Notes: generated by a model from the sequence alone, not told the origin. DNA of 64,000 nt from Propionivibrio dicarboxylicus (GCF_900099695.1 NZ_FNCY01000016.1:1-64000); one strand, 5' to 3'. Positions 42,327 through 51,931 are shown, counted from the first letter of the stretch. Translations and numbers: made by a program.

Positions 42327-43277
42327 ATGATGACGGATGTGCTCGACGAGCGTCTCGGGGCGCGTTTGCTGAACGAGTGGCAGCAGGATTTTCCCTTGTG
42401 CCCAGCGCCTTTCGCCGAATTGGCGAGCAAACTCGGGGTGGCCGAAACGGCTGTGTTGCGCATGCTCGAACGCCTGCGGCGCGAGGGGCGCATCGCCCGC
42501 GTCGGCGCGGTGTTCGCGCCCAAACGCATCGGCGCCAGTTCGCTGGCGGCGATGGCGGTGCCGGCGGACAAGCTGGCGCGGGTGACCGAGGCGGTCAATC
42601 GCTTCCCCGAGGTCAATCAGAACTATGTCCGGCAGCATTTCTACAATTTCTGGTTCGTCGTCACCGCCGGCTCGCCGGGGCGCCTGCAGGCCGCGCTCGG
42701 CGCGATCGAACAGGCGGCGGGCCTGCCCGTGTTGCGCCTGCCGATGGTGAGCGAATACCGGCGCGACGACGATCGCCGCCGCAGCGTCTCTGCCGACACT
42801 GATGGTGTGCTCGCCGCCGGTCTCGACGAGATTGGCCGGCGATTGGTCATGGCCTTGCAGGAAGGGCTGCCGTTCTTCATCCGGCCCTTCTCGGTACTGG
42901 CCAGCCGGGTCGGTTGCGAAGAGCGCGAGGTGATCGAGCGTATCCGTCGCTGGTCCGACGAGGGCGCGATCAAGCGCTTCGGCGTCGTCGTCCGGCGTCG
43001 CGCCAGCGATCGCGAGGTCAAGGCGCTGCTGGTGATGGATGTGCCCGATGCCGAGGTTGGCAGCGTCAGTCGCCGGCTGCTCGACGAAACCGGTGTCATT
43101 CTTGTCGACGAACGCGAGCGTGCCCTGCCGGCATGGCCGTACAACCTGTTTTGCACAGTTGGCGCGCCGTCCGAGGCGGCCTTGATCGAGCGTCTCGACG
43201 CCTTGCGGGGCCTGCCGGCACTGTCCGGATTCGTCCGCGAAGTCCTGCTCCACGCGCCGGAAGCGCCGGCGGCCTGA
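42327..43277 (+). CDS. Lrp/AsnC-type siroheme decarboxylase, NirD-NirL-like fusion
   Basis: 316 residues from the ATG at 42327; a GTG 18 bp upstream is less likely. Two similar halves are fused, each with an AsnC-like winged helix (FAELASKLGVAETAVLRMLERLRREGRI; LASRVGCEEREVIERIRRW with GAIKRFGVVVRRR) and an alpha/beta ligand domain (VNQNYVRQHFYNFWFVV; RALPAWPYNLFCTV). In NirDL/AhbAB these act as enzymes, decarboxylating siroheme to didecarboxysiroheme for heme d1 or heme b, not as regulators. No nirS, nirE, nirF or nirJ gene is in the window, so the gene is an orphan here. The second half differs from remembered NirL at the ends of that last motif, so activity is not assured. Confidence 0.78.
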   Translation: MMTDVLDERLGARLLNEWQQDFPLCPAPFAELASKLGVAETAVLRMLERLRREGRIARVGAVFAPKRIGASSLAAMAVPADKLARVTEAVNRFPEVNQNYVRQHFYNFWFVVTAGSPGRLQAALGAIEQAAGLPVLRLPMVSEYRRDDDRRRSVSADTDGVLAAGLDEIGRRLVMALQEGLPFFIRPFSVLASRVGCEEREVIERIRRWSDEGAIKRFGVVVRRRASDREVKALLVMDVPDAEVGSVSRRLLDETGVILVDERERALPAWPYNLFCTVGAPSEAALIERLDALRGLPALSGFVREVLLHAPEAPAA

Positions 43278-43304
43278 TTCCCGCGTTCGTTCGCGAAGGT
43301 TTTC

Positions 43305-43330
43305 CGGCAGCCCCGTCGGGGACTGCCGGT
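43305..43330. terminator. Hairpin in the convergent gap before cphA
   Basis: ccggcag-c-cccg (43305-43316) folds onto gggg-a-ctgccgg (43319-43330): an 11-bp stem with one internal mismatch and a two-base turn. It lies between the convergent ends of the siroheme decarboxylase-like gene and cphA. No T-tract follows on the plus strand, so termination would be weak or bidirectional. Confidence 0.45.
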
Positions 43331-43352
43331 GTCTCAGGTCGTGCGCCGCCGA

Positions 43353-45947
43353 TTAGCCGGCAGCGACGCGCCCGGCGATGTGGGCGAGCGCTTCCTCGAC
43401 CTGGTCGATGAGGACCAGGCAGAGATCGCCGGGCTTGAGCTCGGCGAGCGCCGTGTCGATGGCCGTGAATTCGCCGCGAATCTCGCAGACGTCCTTGGCG
43501 CGGCGCGTCTTTTCAAGGCCCTGGCGCAGCAGCGCCAGGACTTCGCCGTCGGCGCGTCCGCGCTGGCACTGATCCTGGTAGAGCACGACGCGGTCGAAGG
43601 CGTCGCCGAGGATTTCCGTTTGCTGGCGGATGTCCTCGTCGCGCCGGTCGCCGGCGCCGCTGATGACGACGGTGCGGCGTCCCGAGGATTTTTCCGGCAT
43701 GCTGTCGATCGCGTTGACCAGCGCCTGGACGGCATCGGGATTGTGGCCGTAGTCGGCGATCAGCGTCGCGCCGCGGTAGTCGAAGAGGTTGAAGCGGCCC
43801 GGCGCACTGGCGGCGTCATTGACGAAGCCGGCGAGTCCGGTGCGGATGATGTCCCAGTCGAGGTTGAGCGCCCAGCCGGCGGCGGCCGAGGCCATCGCGT
43901 TCTCGATCTGGAAGCCGATGCTGCCGTTGGCTGTCACCGGGATGTCGGCGAGTTTCAGGCGCTCTTTGAAGTCGCCCTGTTCGGCGACGATCGCGTCGCC
44001 GTCGGTATAGACGATGCGCTGGCCCTGGGCGCGGTGCATGGCCATGACCGGATGGCTGCGGTCGCGGGCAAAGAAGATGACCTTGCCGGGGCAGGCCGGC
44101 GCCATGCGCACGACCATCGGATCGGCGGCGTTGAGGACGGCGTAGCCGGTATCGGGTTTGACGTTCTGGACGATGACGCGCTTGACCACCGACAGGTCCT
44201 CGACCGTACTGATGTAGGAGAGGCCGAGGTGGTCGCCGCTGCCGATATTGGTGACGACGGCGACATCGCAGCGATCGAAGCCGAGGCCTTCGCGCAGCAC
44301 GCCGCCGCGCGCCGTTTCGAGGACGGCGGCATCGACGTCGGGATGGAAGAGGACGTTGCGCGCGCTCTTCGGGCCGCTGCAGTCGCCGGTGTCGATGCGC
44401 TTGCCCTGGATGTAGACGCCGTCGGTGCTGGTCATGCCGACGCGCAGGCCCTTGCTGCCGAGGACGCTGGCGATCAGGCGCACGGTCGTGGTCTTGCCGT
44501 TGGTGCCGGCGACGGCGACCAGCGGGATGCGGGCGTCATCGCCATCGGCGAACATCGTCGAGATGATCGCCTCGCCGACGGCGCGGCCCTTGCCGAAGGA
44601 CGGCGTCAGGTGCATGCGCAGGCCCGGCGCGGCGTTGAGTTCGACGATGCCGCCGCCCTGCTCTTCGAGTGGGCGCAGCACGTTGTTGCAGACGATGTCG
44701 ACGCCGGCGATGTCGAGGCCGACCATCTGGGCGGCGGCGACGGCGCGTGCGGCGAAGTCGGGGTGGACGTCGTCGGTGACGTCGGTGGCGGTGCCGCCGG
44801 TCGACAGGTTGGCGTTGTTGCGCAGGATGACGCGCTGGCCCTTGGTCGGGATCGATTCGGCCGTCAGTCCGTCCTGGGCAAGGCGCGCCAGGGCGATGTC
44901 GTCGAAGCGGATCTTGGTCAGCGAGGTGGCGTGACCTTCGCCGCGGCGCGGGTCGGCATTGACCAGCTCGACCAGTTGGCGGACGGTGTGCACGCCGTCA
45001 CCGATGACGGTCGGCGGTTCGCGCCGGGCGGCGGCGACGAGCCGGCTGCCGACGACGAGAATGCGGTGGTCATGGCCGGGCAGGAAGCGCTCGACGAGGA
45101 CGTCGTCGCTGATCTTGTAGGCGGCGGCGTAGGCGGTTTCGACCTGGGCACGCGTCGTCAGGTTGACGGTGACGCCCTTGCCCTGGTTGCCGTCCTGCGG
45201 CTTGACGACGACAGGTACGCCGGTTTCGATGCCGATTTCGCAGGCGGCCGCCCAGGCGTCGTCGACGTCCTTGACCGGGCGTCCGGTCGGCACCGGCACG
45301 CCGGCCGTCTGCAGCAGCCGTTTGGTCAGTTCCTTGTCCTGGGCGATGGCTTCGGCGACGGCGCTGGTGCGGTCGGTTTCGGCCGCCTGGATGCGCCGCT
45401 GCTTGCTGCCCCAGCCGAACTGGACGAGGCTGCCGCCGGTCAGGCGGCGGTAGGGAATGTTGCGGGCGACGGCGGCATAGACGATCGAACCGGTGCTCGG
45501 CCCGAGGCGGATGTCTTCGTCGATGTCACGCAATTGCTTGAGCGCGCCTTCGAGGTCGAAGGGCGTGTCGTCGAGCGCTGACTGGCACAGCTGCTGCGCC
45601 AGCTTGAAGGCATGCCGGCCGACGTCTTCTTCGCTGTATTCGACGACGACCTGATACACGCCGGTCTCGATGGTCTGCGCCGTGCGGCTGAAAGTGACCG
45701 GGCAGCCGGCTTGCGCCTGCAGTCCGAGCGTGGCGAATTCGAGGGCATGGGCAAGCGAGACCGGGCTCGTCGCGTCGGTCGTCTGCAGCATCGCGAGTTC
45801 GGGAAAGCGTTCGCGCAGACGTGCTTCGAAGCCGGCCAGATGGGCGATGTTGCGTTCGTCTTCGCTGCAGGAAACGATCGCTTCGATGGAGGTATGTCGG
45901 CTCCAGAGGTTCGGGCCGCGCAATGCCCTGATGCGGGAAACTTCCAT
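43353..45947 (-). CDS. cphA: Cyanophycin synthetase
   Basis: 864 residues, full length. N-terminal domain opening with RIRALRGPNLWSRHTSIEAI, an ATP-grasp domain (about 210-470: KPQDGNQGKGVTVNL, FLPGHDHRILVVGSRLVAA, GIVELNAAPGLRMH) and a Mur-ligase-like C-terminal domain with P-loop VAGTNGKTTTVRL near residue 480 and KGLRVGMTSTDGVYIQGKR. It adds Asp to the backbone and Arg to the side chain of multi-L-arginyl-poly-L-aspartate. It is the last gene of a leftward four-gene operon, 27 bp after the second synthetase. Confidence 0.95.
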   Translation of the reverse strand: MEVSRIRALRGPNLWSRHTSIEAIVSCSEDERNIAHLAGFEARLRERFPELAMLQTTDATSPVSLAHALEFATLGLQAQAGCPVTFSRTAQTIETGVYQVVVEYSEEDVGRHAFKLAQQLCQSALDDTPFDLEGALKQLRDIDEDIRLGPSTGSIVYAAVARNIPYRRLTGGSLVQFGWGSKQRRIQAAETDRTSAVAEAIAQDKELTKRLLQTAGVPVPTGRPVKDVDDAWAAACEIGIETGVPVVVKPQDGNQGKGVTVNLTTRAQVETAYAAAYKISDDVLVERFLPGHDHRILVVGSRLVAAARREPPTVIGDGVHTVRQLVELVNADPRRGEGHATSLTKIRFDDIALARLAQDGLTAESIPTKGQRVILRNNANLSTGGTATDVTDDVHPDFAARAVAAAQMVGLDIAGVDIVCNNVLRPLEEQGGGIVELNAAPGLRMHLTPSFGKGRAVGEAIISTMFADGDDARIPLVAVAGTNGKTTTVRLIASVLGSKGLRVGMTSTDGVYIQGKRIDTGDCSGPKSARNVLFHPDVDAAVLETARGGVLREGLGFDRCDVAVVTNIGSGDHLGLSYISTVEDLSVVKRVIVQNVKPDTGYAVLNAADPMVVRMAPACPGKVIFFARDRSHPVMAMHRAQGQRIVYTDGDAIVAEQGDFKERLKLADIPVTANGSIGFQIENAMASAAAGWALNLDWDIIRTGLAGFVNDAASAPGRFNLFDYRGATLIADYGHNPDAVQALVNAIDSMPEKSSGRRTVVISGAGDRRDEDIRQQTEILGDAFDRVVLYQDQCQRGRADGEVLALLRQGLEKTRRAKDVCEIRGEFTAIDTALAELKPGDLCLVLIDQVEEALAHIAGRVAAG

Positions 45948-45974
45948 AGTATGTTTTCCAGTGGCGTCAGGCGC

Positions 45975-48149
45975 TCAGGCCTGCGTTGAGTCAGCGGGAA
46001 TAAAAGTGGTGATGCCGGTACGGATCAGGTCCGGCGGCAGATCGAGCGCCCAGGCGGCGGCAACGGCAGCGAGCAGGTTGTCGACGGCGTGGGCCGGCGT
46101 GCCGGCGGCGAGCATCGGCACATCCCCGGTCTGCACCAGCGACTGCTCGTTCATGCCGTGGGCGAGGATCACCCAGCCGTGGCGGACGAAGACGCAGCGG
46201 CCATTCTTCTTGCGGTGCTCGCCGAGCAGTTCGAGTTCCGGGTTGCGTCCGAAGAACAGGACCTCGCCGTCGGAGAGGTCGGCCATTTCGGCGACACGCG
46301 GGTCGTCGGCGTTGAGAATGGCGGCGCCGCTGTCCAGAACGACGTCGACCTGCGTGCGCATGACCTTGAAGACCTGGTCGAGATCATGGACGTCCCAGGC
46401 CTGGAGGCCGGTGGCGTCGTTGAGGTTGGTGACGATGCCGATCTGGCAACGGTCGTAGGCGAGACCGTTTTCGAGGATGCCGGCGACGCCGTTCTCGAAG
46501 ACGGCGGCATCGACGGCGCGCGACATCAGCATCTGGTGGGCCGCCGTCCAGTTGGCGCAGTCCTTGCGGTCGAGCTGGCGGCGGCCGAGATAGAGACCGT
46601 CGCTGCAGGCGAGGCCGACGTTCTTGCCGGCGAGCAGCAGCAGGTGGCGGACGAGATGGGCGACGGCGGTCTTGCCCTGCGAGCCGGTGACGCCGACGAG
46701 CGGGATGCGGCTCATGGCGGCGTCGGGGAAGAGGTGGGCGACGATCGCCTCGCCGACCGGACGCGGCTTGCCGACGCCGGGCTTGAGGTGCATCAGCAGG
46801 CCGGGGCCGGCGTTCACCTCGACGATGGCGCCGCCCTGTTCGGCGAGCGGACGCGAGATGTCGTCGGCGACCATGTCGATGCCGGCGATGTCGAGGCCGA
46901 CGATGCGCGCCGCCAGTTCGGCGATGGCGGCGGTGTCGGGATGGACGTCGTCGGTGACGTCGAATTCGTGGTTGGCGTTACGCTGGATCAGGACTTCGCG
47001 ACCGGCCGCCGGGATCGAGTCCGGCGTCAGCTGCTGGCGTTGCAGTTCGATGCGCGCCGCCGAATCCATGCGGATCAGGTTGAGCGGGTGGTTCTCGCTG
47101 GTACCGCGGCGCGGGTCGTTGTTGATCTGGCTGGCGACGAGTTCGACGACCGTCGATTGGCCGTCGCCGGTGACCTTGACCATGTCGCCGCGACAGGCGG
47201 CGACGAGCTTGCCGCCGATCACCAGCAGGCGATGTTCGGTGCCCGAGATCGAACGCTCGACGAGTACGCCGCTGCCTTCGTCCTTGGCGACCATGTAGGC
47301 CTTTTCGACGTCCTCGCGGGTTTTCAGGTCGATGAAGACGCCGCGCCCGTGGTTGCCGTCGAGCGGTTTGACGCAGACCGGCAGGCCGACGTCTTCGGCG
47401 GCTTCCCAGGCGTCTTCGGGGCTATCGACTTCGCGGCCTTCGGGGACCGGGACGCCGCAGTTGCTGAGCAGCGCCTTGGTCAGGTCCTTGTCGCGCGAGA
47501 TGCCTTCGGCGATGGCGCTGGTCTGGTCGGTTTCGGCCGTCCAGATGCGGCGCATCGCGGCGCCGTAGCCGATCTGCACGAGGTTGCCGGTTTCGAGCAG
47601 GCGGATCGTCGGGATGCCGCGGTCGTCGGCGGCCTTGACGATGCTCGCCGTCGACGGGCCGAGGCAGAGCGAATCGACGAGGTCGGCGATGCGTTCGACC
47701 GCCGCGTCGACGTCGAAGGGCCGGTCTTCCATGGCCGCCATGATCAGGTCGCGCGCTTCGTGGATCGCCGTGTGCGTCACCTGTTCCTGCCAGGCGGTGA
47801 CGACGACCTTGTAGACGCCGCGCTTGGAGGTCTCGCGCGCCCGGCCGAAGCCGCCGGGCAGGCCGGCGAGGTTCTGCAGTTCGAGCGTGACGTGTTCGAG
47901 AATGTGGGCCGGCCAGGTGCCTTCCTCGACGCGGCGCAGGAAGCCGCCGCGTTCCTCGTAGCTGCAACGGTGCTCGATCAGCGAGGGCAGCATTGCCTTG
48001 AGGCGGTCGTAGTAGCCGGGGATGGTGTTCGACGGACAGTCTTCGAGGTCGCCGATGTCGACGATGGCTTCGAGGGCCGGTTGATAGGTCCAGGTGTTGG
48101 GACCGTTCAGGAGGCGGAATTCAAGAAACTTGATGTCTTTTGTCGTCAT
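45975..48149 (-). CDS. Second cyanophycin synthetase (CphA')
   Basis: 724 residues from the ATG at 48149; a longer frame starts at 48209 but DIKFLEFRLLNGPNTWTY is the usual N-terminus. It is a paralogue of CphA with the same order: N domain, ATP-grasp (KPLDGNHGRGVFIDL, SISGTEHRLLVIGGKLVAA, AIVEVNAGPGLLMH) and a Mur-ligase-like domain whose P-loop is VTGSQGKTAVAHL near residue 490. It is 140 residues shorter at the C-terminus than CphA. Tandem cphA'/cphA pairs are known in betaproteobacteria. The division of labour is unresolved. No cyanophycinase gene is seen in the window. Confidence 0.92.
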   Translation of the reverse strand: MTTKDIKFLEFRLLNGPNTWTYQPALEAIVDIGDLEDCPSNTIPGYYDRLKAMLPSLIEHRCSYEERGGFLRRVEEGTWPAHILEHVTLELQNLAGLPGGFGRARETSKRGVYKVVVTAWQEQVTHTAIHEARDLIMAAMEDRPFDVDAAVERIADLVDSLCLGPSTASIVKAADDRGIPTIRLLETGNLVQIGYGAAMRRIWTAETDQTSAIAEGISRDKDLTKALLSNCGVPVPEGREVDSPEDAWEAAEDVGLPVCVKPLDGNHGRGVFIDLKTREDVEKAYMVAKDEGSGVLVERSISGTEHRLLVIGGKLVAACRGDMVKVTGDGQSTVVELVASQINNDPRRGTSENHPLNLIRMDSAARIELQRQQLTPDSIPAAGREVLIQRNANHEFDVTDDVHPDTAAIAELAARIVGLDIAGIDMVADDISRPLAEQGGAIVEVNAGPGLLMHLKPGVGKPRPVGEAIVAHLFPDAAMSRIPLVGVTGSQGKTAVAHLVRHLLLLAGKNVGLACSDGLYLGRRQLDRKDCANWTAAHQMLMSRAVDAAVFENGVAGILENGLAYDRCQIGIVTNLNDATGLQAWDVHDLDQVFKVMRTQVDVVLDSGAAILNADDPRVAEMADLSDGEVLFFGRNPELELLGEHRKKNGRCVFVRHGWVILAHGMNEQSLVQTGDVPMLAAGTPAHAVDNLLAAVAAAWALDLPPDLIRTGITTFIPADSTQA

Positions 48150-48243
48150 GGGGTCGATGGCTATACGGAGGTCTGTCCAATGATGGGGCACACTCGGGGC
48201 TGTTGGCAATAACGCGGGAGCATGCGGGCGGATGACAAGCGGA

Positions 48244-48717
48244 TTATAGAAAACGATCGAGGATCTTGCGGCTGTGCGCGTCGAGCGCGTTGCGGTCGCG
48301 GATCAGGTAGTGGATGCCGTGGCTGTCGGCGATCATCAGCGCCGGCGGTGCGAGGCGGCGGATATCTTCTTCGCCCTTGAGGATGAAGTCGGTGCGGCCG
48401 TGGTCGGTCTCGACCGTCCACACGCAGGGCGTGGCGTAGCCTGAGACGGCGACGATCTGCGCGATCACCGGCATGAATTCGCGGCTCGCCAGTTCTTCGG
48501 CGAGCAACGTCCGCCACGCCTCGGGAACGTCGTCGAGGCGGTCGATCCAGGCCAGTTCGTGACCGTAGGGATCGACCAGTGCGAAACCGGCGTCGGCGGC
48601 CGAGATCGGGAAGGCACGCACCAGCGCGACGCCTTCGCAGACGGCGCCGTCGGCGGCGGTGAACACCAGGCGCCCGAAGGCGTTGCGATGCAGTCGATAG
48701 TCGGGTGCGGCGCTCAT
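48244..48717 (-). CDS. Cyanophycin-associated DUF1854 protein
   Basis: 157 residues. Soluble, with RLVFTAADGAVCEGVALVRAFPIS near the start, DPYGHELAWIDRLDDVP, and GYATPCVWTVETDHGRTDFILKGEEDIRRL, a pattern I recall for DUF1854 proteins encoded with cyanophycin synthetases. It overlaps the ABC exporter gene by 4 bp, so the two products are probably made in fixed ratio and may interact. The biochemical role is unknown. The fold may resemble a ligand- or regulator-binding domain. Confidence 0.85.
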   Translation of the reverse strand: MSAAPDYRLHRNAFGRLVFTAADGAVCEGVALVRAFPISAADAGFALVDPYGHELAWIDRLDDVPEAWRTLLAEELASREFMPVIAQIVAVSGYATPCVWTVETDHGRTDFILKGEEDIRRLAPPALMIADSHGIHYLIRDRNALDAHSRKILDRFL

Positions 48718-51038
48718 GCGCGATCTTCCTCCTTGTCGGCGTTGCCGGCGCGGCTGTCGCCCGGGCCGCTGCCTTCCTCGTTCTGGACCTGTGCCTGGTA
48801 GAGGCGGTAGTAGTGGCCTTCGCAGGCCATCAGTTCGTCATGATTGCCGGTCTCGACGATGCGGCCGCGGTCGAGCACGATCAGCCGGTTGGCGTCGCGC
48901 AGCGTCGACAGGCGGTGGGCGATGGCGATCGTCGTGCGGCCGCGCACGAGGTTGTCGAGCGCCTTCTGGATTTCCTTCTCGGTCGTCGTGTCGACCGACG
49001 AGGTGGCTTCATCGAGGATCAGGATCTTCGGGTCGATCAGCAGCGCGCGGGCGATCGAGATGCGCTGGCGCTCGCCGCCCGACAGTGCCTGGCCGCGTTC
49101 GCCGACGAGCGAGTCGTAGCCGTGCGGCAGGCGCAGGATGAATTCATGGGCGTGGGCGGCGCGGGCGGCGGCGACGATTTCCGCGCGCGTCGCGTCGGGC
49201 TTGCCGTAGGCGATGTTCTCGGCGATCGTGCCGAAGAACAGGAAGGGCTCCTGCAGCACCAGGCCGATATGCTTGCGGTATTCGGCGACCGGGACCGAGC
49301 GGACGTCGACGCCGTCGATCAGGATGGCGCCTTCGGTGACGTCGTAGAAGCGGCAGATCAGGTTCACGAGCGTGCTCTTGCCCGAGCCGGAGTGGCCGAC
49401 GAGGCCGATCATTTCGCCCGGTTCGATGCTCAGGCAAATGTCGCGGGTGACGCTGCGGGTGCCGTAGCGGAAGCCGACGTCGCGCAGTTCGATGCGGCCG
49501 GTGACGGCCGGCAGGTGCACCGGCGTGACGGGTTCCGGCACGCTCGAGACGTGGTCGAGCACGTCGAAGATGCGCTTGGCGCCGGCGGCGGCTTTCTGCG
49601 TCACCGAGACGATGCGGCTCATCGAGTCGAGGCGCAGGTAGAAGCGGCCGATATAGGCGAGGAAGGCGGTGAGCACACCGACGGTGATCGTGTCCTGCGA
49701 GATCTGCCAGATGCCGAAGGCCCAGACGACGAGCAGGCCGGTTTCGGTGAGCAGCGTGACGGTCGGGCCGAACACCGACCAGACCTTGTTCACGCGGTCA
49801 TTGACTTCGAGGTTGTGCTGGTTGGCGGCGCGGAAGCGGGCGGCTTCGCGGTTTTCCTGGGCGAAGGCCTTGACGACGCGGATGCCGGGGATGGTGTCGG
49901 CGAGGACGTTGGTGACTTCCGCCCAGATGCGGTCGACGCGCTCGAAGCCGGTGCGCAGCTTCTCGCGCACGGTGTGGATCATCCAGGCGATGATCGGCAG
50001 CGGCAGCAGGGTGACGAGTGCCAGCCAGTGGTTGATCGAGACCAGGATGCAGGTGGTCATCGTGATCATCAGCACATCGGTGGCGAAGTCGAGGAAGTGC
50101 AGCGAGATGAAGATGTTGATGCGGTCGGTTTCGTTGCCGATGCGGGCGATCAGGTCGCCGGTGCGTTTGCCGCCGAAGTATTCCTGCGAGAGCTTGAGCA
50201 GGTGTTCGTAGGTGGTTGTGCGCAAGTCGGCGCCGATGCGTTCGGAGACGAGCGCGAGGATGTAGGTGCGCGCCCAGCCGAGCGCCCAGGCGAGCAGGGC
50301 GGCGCCGAACAGGCCGGAAAGATAGAGCCCGACGAGTTGAACATTGATCGGTGCGCCGTTCTGGTAAGGAATCAGCACGTTGTCCATCAACGGCATCGTC
50401 AGGTACGGCGGCACCAGCGTCGCGGCGGTCGAGGCCAGTGACAGCAGGAAACCGGCGAGCAGCCGCCAGCGGTAGGGGTGGGCGAAGCGCCAGAGCCGGA
50501 ACAGCGTCCAGGTCGAGGGCGGTTCGTTGAGTTCCTTGCTGCAGTTCGGGCAGTCGTCCTGGCCTTCGAGCAGCGGCGTCTCGCAGAGCGGGCAGAGCGC
50601 CTGGGCGGCGGCGGGCGGCAGGACACCGGTGGTGTGGAAGGCGATCTGGCGGTCGAAGTGGTCGATCAGCCGGCCGGCGGCGACATCGGCGCCGAGCGTG
50701 TAGCGCCAGACGGCGAGGCGGCCGGCATCGTCCAGGAGTTCCAGGCTGCCGACGCCGGCATGATCGTGGCGCTGCAGGCGCAAGCCGGCGCGGCACGGAT
50801 GGCTTTGCCAGTCGGCGTCGCCACCGGCATGGGCAAGCAAGCGCCGGTCGGTCAGTATCACGAGCCCCGGCGAAAAACGCAGGCGTGCGTCGAGATCGAT
50901 CTCCAGCCAGGCGAGGACGGTCTCCTGCGCGGCGAGTTGCGCTTCGAGCCGGGGGCGCCAGGCCTCCGGCACAGGCAGCGCCGACGTTCCGGCGGGTATC
51001 GAAACGGCGGGAGAGGGCGATGCGTCGCGGTTATTCAT
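48714..51038 (-). CDS. Cyanophycin-associated ABC exporter with bPH-like and zinc-ribbon N-terminus
   Basis: 774 residues from the ATG at 51038. Residues 1-140 look like a bacterial PH-type domain (SPGLVILTDRRLLAH), then a zinc ribbon with Cys149, Cys152, Cys163 and Cys166 (CPLC and CPNC), then a type IV ABC exporter: six membrane helices (about 185-470) and one ATPase with GHSGSGKST, LSGGERQRISIARAL and ILILDEATSSVD. The exporter half resembles MsbA/LipA-type homodimers. It leads the operon with DUF1854 and both cyanophycin synthetases. The substrate is unknown; cyanophycin itself stays in the cytoplasm, so a role in granule-membrane or precursor handling is only a guess. Confidence 0.88.
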   Translation of the reverse strand: MNNRDASPSPAVSIPAGTSALPVPEAWRPRLEAQLAAQETVLAWLEIDLDARLRFSPGLVILTDRRLLAHAGGDADWQSHPCRAGLRLQRHDHAGVGSLELLDDAGRLAVWRYTLGADVAAGRLIDHFDRQIAFHTTGVLPPAAAQALCPLCETPLLEGQDDCPNCSKELNEPPSTWTLFRLWRFAHPYRWRLLAGFLLSLASTAATLVPPYLTMPLMDNVLIPYQNGAPINVQLVGLYLSGLFGAALLAWALGWARTYILALVSERIGADLRTTTYEHLLKLSQEYFGGKRTGDLIARIGNETDRINIFISLHFLDFATDVLMITMTTCILVSINHWLALVTLLPLPIIAWMIHTVREKLRTGFERVDRIWAEVTNVLADTIPGIRVVKAFAQENREAARFRAANQHNLEVNDRVNKVWSVFGPTVTLLTETGLLVVWAFGIWQISQDTITVGVLTAFLAYIGRFYLRLDSMSRIVSVTQKAAAGAKRIFDVLDHVSSVPEPVTPVHLPAVTGRIELRDVGFRYGTRSVTRDICLSIEPGEMIGLVGHSGSGKSTLVNLICRFYDVTEGAILIDGVDVRSVPVAEYRKHIGLVLQEPFLFFGTIAENIAYGKPDATRAEIVAAARAAHAHEFILRLPHGYDSLVGERGQALSGGERQRISIARALLIDPKILILDEATSSVDTTTEKEIQKALDNLVRGRTTIAIAHRLSTLRDANRLIVLDRGRIVETGNHDELMACEGHYYRLYQAQVQNEEGSGPGDSRAGNADKEEDRA

Positions 51039-51165
51039 GAGGATGTTTGCTTGTCTCGTTTCTGGACAAAGTCCGACAGTATACTCGTCTTCCCCGGACC
51101 AGTCGCATGCGTGCGGGCCGGTATAATCGCCGGGGTCGGATCGGGCCCGGCCGGGTCGGGAAAGA

Positions 51166-51207
51166 GGATTGAAGGCATGAACAGGATTAAACGCATGAAC
51201 GGGATTT
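51166..51207 (+). repeat. Short 18-bp tandem repeat upstream of mnmD
   Basis: Two and a third copies of an 18-bp unit: 51166-51183, then ggattaaacgcatgaacg (51184-51201), then ggattt (51202-51207). Copies differ at three or four positions. It lies in the leader of mnmD, just after a tataat hexamer (51122-51127). It is probably neutral slippage sequence. Confidence 0.6.
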
Positions 51208-51229
51208 CCGTTGTCCTGGCGGGTCGGCG

Positions 51230-51931
51230 ATGACAGACAGGCTCGATGTCGCGCCGCTGGCCTTCGGGCCGGATGGCACGCCGGTTTCGGCGGCTTATGG
51301 CGACGTCTATCATTCGACCGCCGGCGGTCCGGCGCAGGCGCGCCATGTCTTTCTCGGCGGCAACGGCCTGCCGGCACGCTGGCGCGGACGCGCGCGTTTC
51401 GGCATCGTCGAGACGGGCTTTGGCCTCGGCCTCAATTTCCTGGCGACCTGGCAGGCCTGGCGTGACGATGTCGAGGCGTGCGATGTCCTCGACTACGTGG
51501 CGTTTGAAAAGCATCCTTTCCGCGCCGAGGACCTTGGCCTGGCACAGGCGGCCTGGCCGGAATTCGCCGATCTGGCGGCCGATCTGCGCGCTGCCTGGCC
51601 GGCGCTGACGCCGGGTGAGCACCCACTGCGGTTGGCCGGCGGGCGTCTCCGTCTTGTACTGGTCTTCGGCGATGTGCGGACGATGGCGCCCGGCGTGACG
51701 GCCGCGGCCGACGCCTTCTATCTCGATGGTTTTTCACCGGCCAAAAATCCCGACATGTGGTCGCCGGAGGTGTGTGCCGAGTTGTCCCGGCTGGGCGCGC
51801 CGGGGGCGACGCTGGCGACCTGGTCGGTCGCCGGCAGCGTGCGCCGCGCCGTGCAGTCGGCCGGCTTTGCGGTCGAGAAGCGGCCGGGCTTCGCCGGCAA
51901 ACGCCAGATGCTGGTCGGCGCGCTCGCTTAA
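51230..51931 (+). CDS. mnmD: tRNA 5-methylaminomethyl-2-thiouridine methyltransferase, standalone MnmD
   Basis: 233 residues. The SAM loop is [18 protein letters not shown], and the DUF752 signature is [19 protein letters not shown], followed by [18 protein letters not shown] and [12 protein letters not shown]. It corresponds to the N-terminal half of E. coli MnmC, without the FAD-dependent half. It methylates the wobble uridine side chain of certain tRNAs. The oxidase half is not in the window. The gene is divergent from the ABC exporter, with a tataat at 51122-51127 as possible -10, and its stop touches the short repeat element. Confidence 0.92.
   Translation: MTDRLDVAPLAFGPDGTPVSAAYGDVYHSTAGGPAQARHVFLGGNGLPARWRGRARFGIVETGFGLGLNFLATWQAWRDDVEACDVLDYVAFEKHPFRAEDLGLAQAAWPEFADLAADLRAAWPALTPGEHPLRLAGGRLRLVLVFGDVRTMAPGVTAAADAFYLDGFSPAKNPDMWSPEVCAELSRLGAPGATLATWSVAGSVRRAVQSAGFAVEKRPGFAGKRQMLVGALA

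Noticed and set aside
42327-43277. Plain Lrp/AsnC transcription regulator
   Set aside because: The protein is two tandem AsnC-like halves with YNFWFV and WPYNLFC motifs, which is the siroheme decarboxylase pattern, not a single HTH-RAM regulator.
43329-45581. 750-codon open frame antisense to cphA
   Set aside because: Valine/aspartate/alanine-rich shadow of a high-GC gene, with no domain or ribosome site. cphA on the other strand is certain. The same applies to the long antisense frames at 46089-48212 and 48705-50441.
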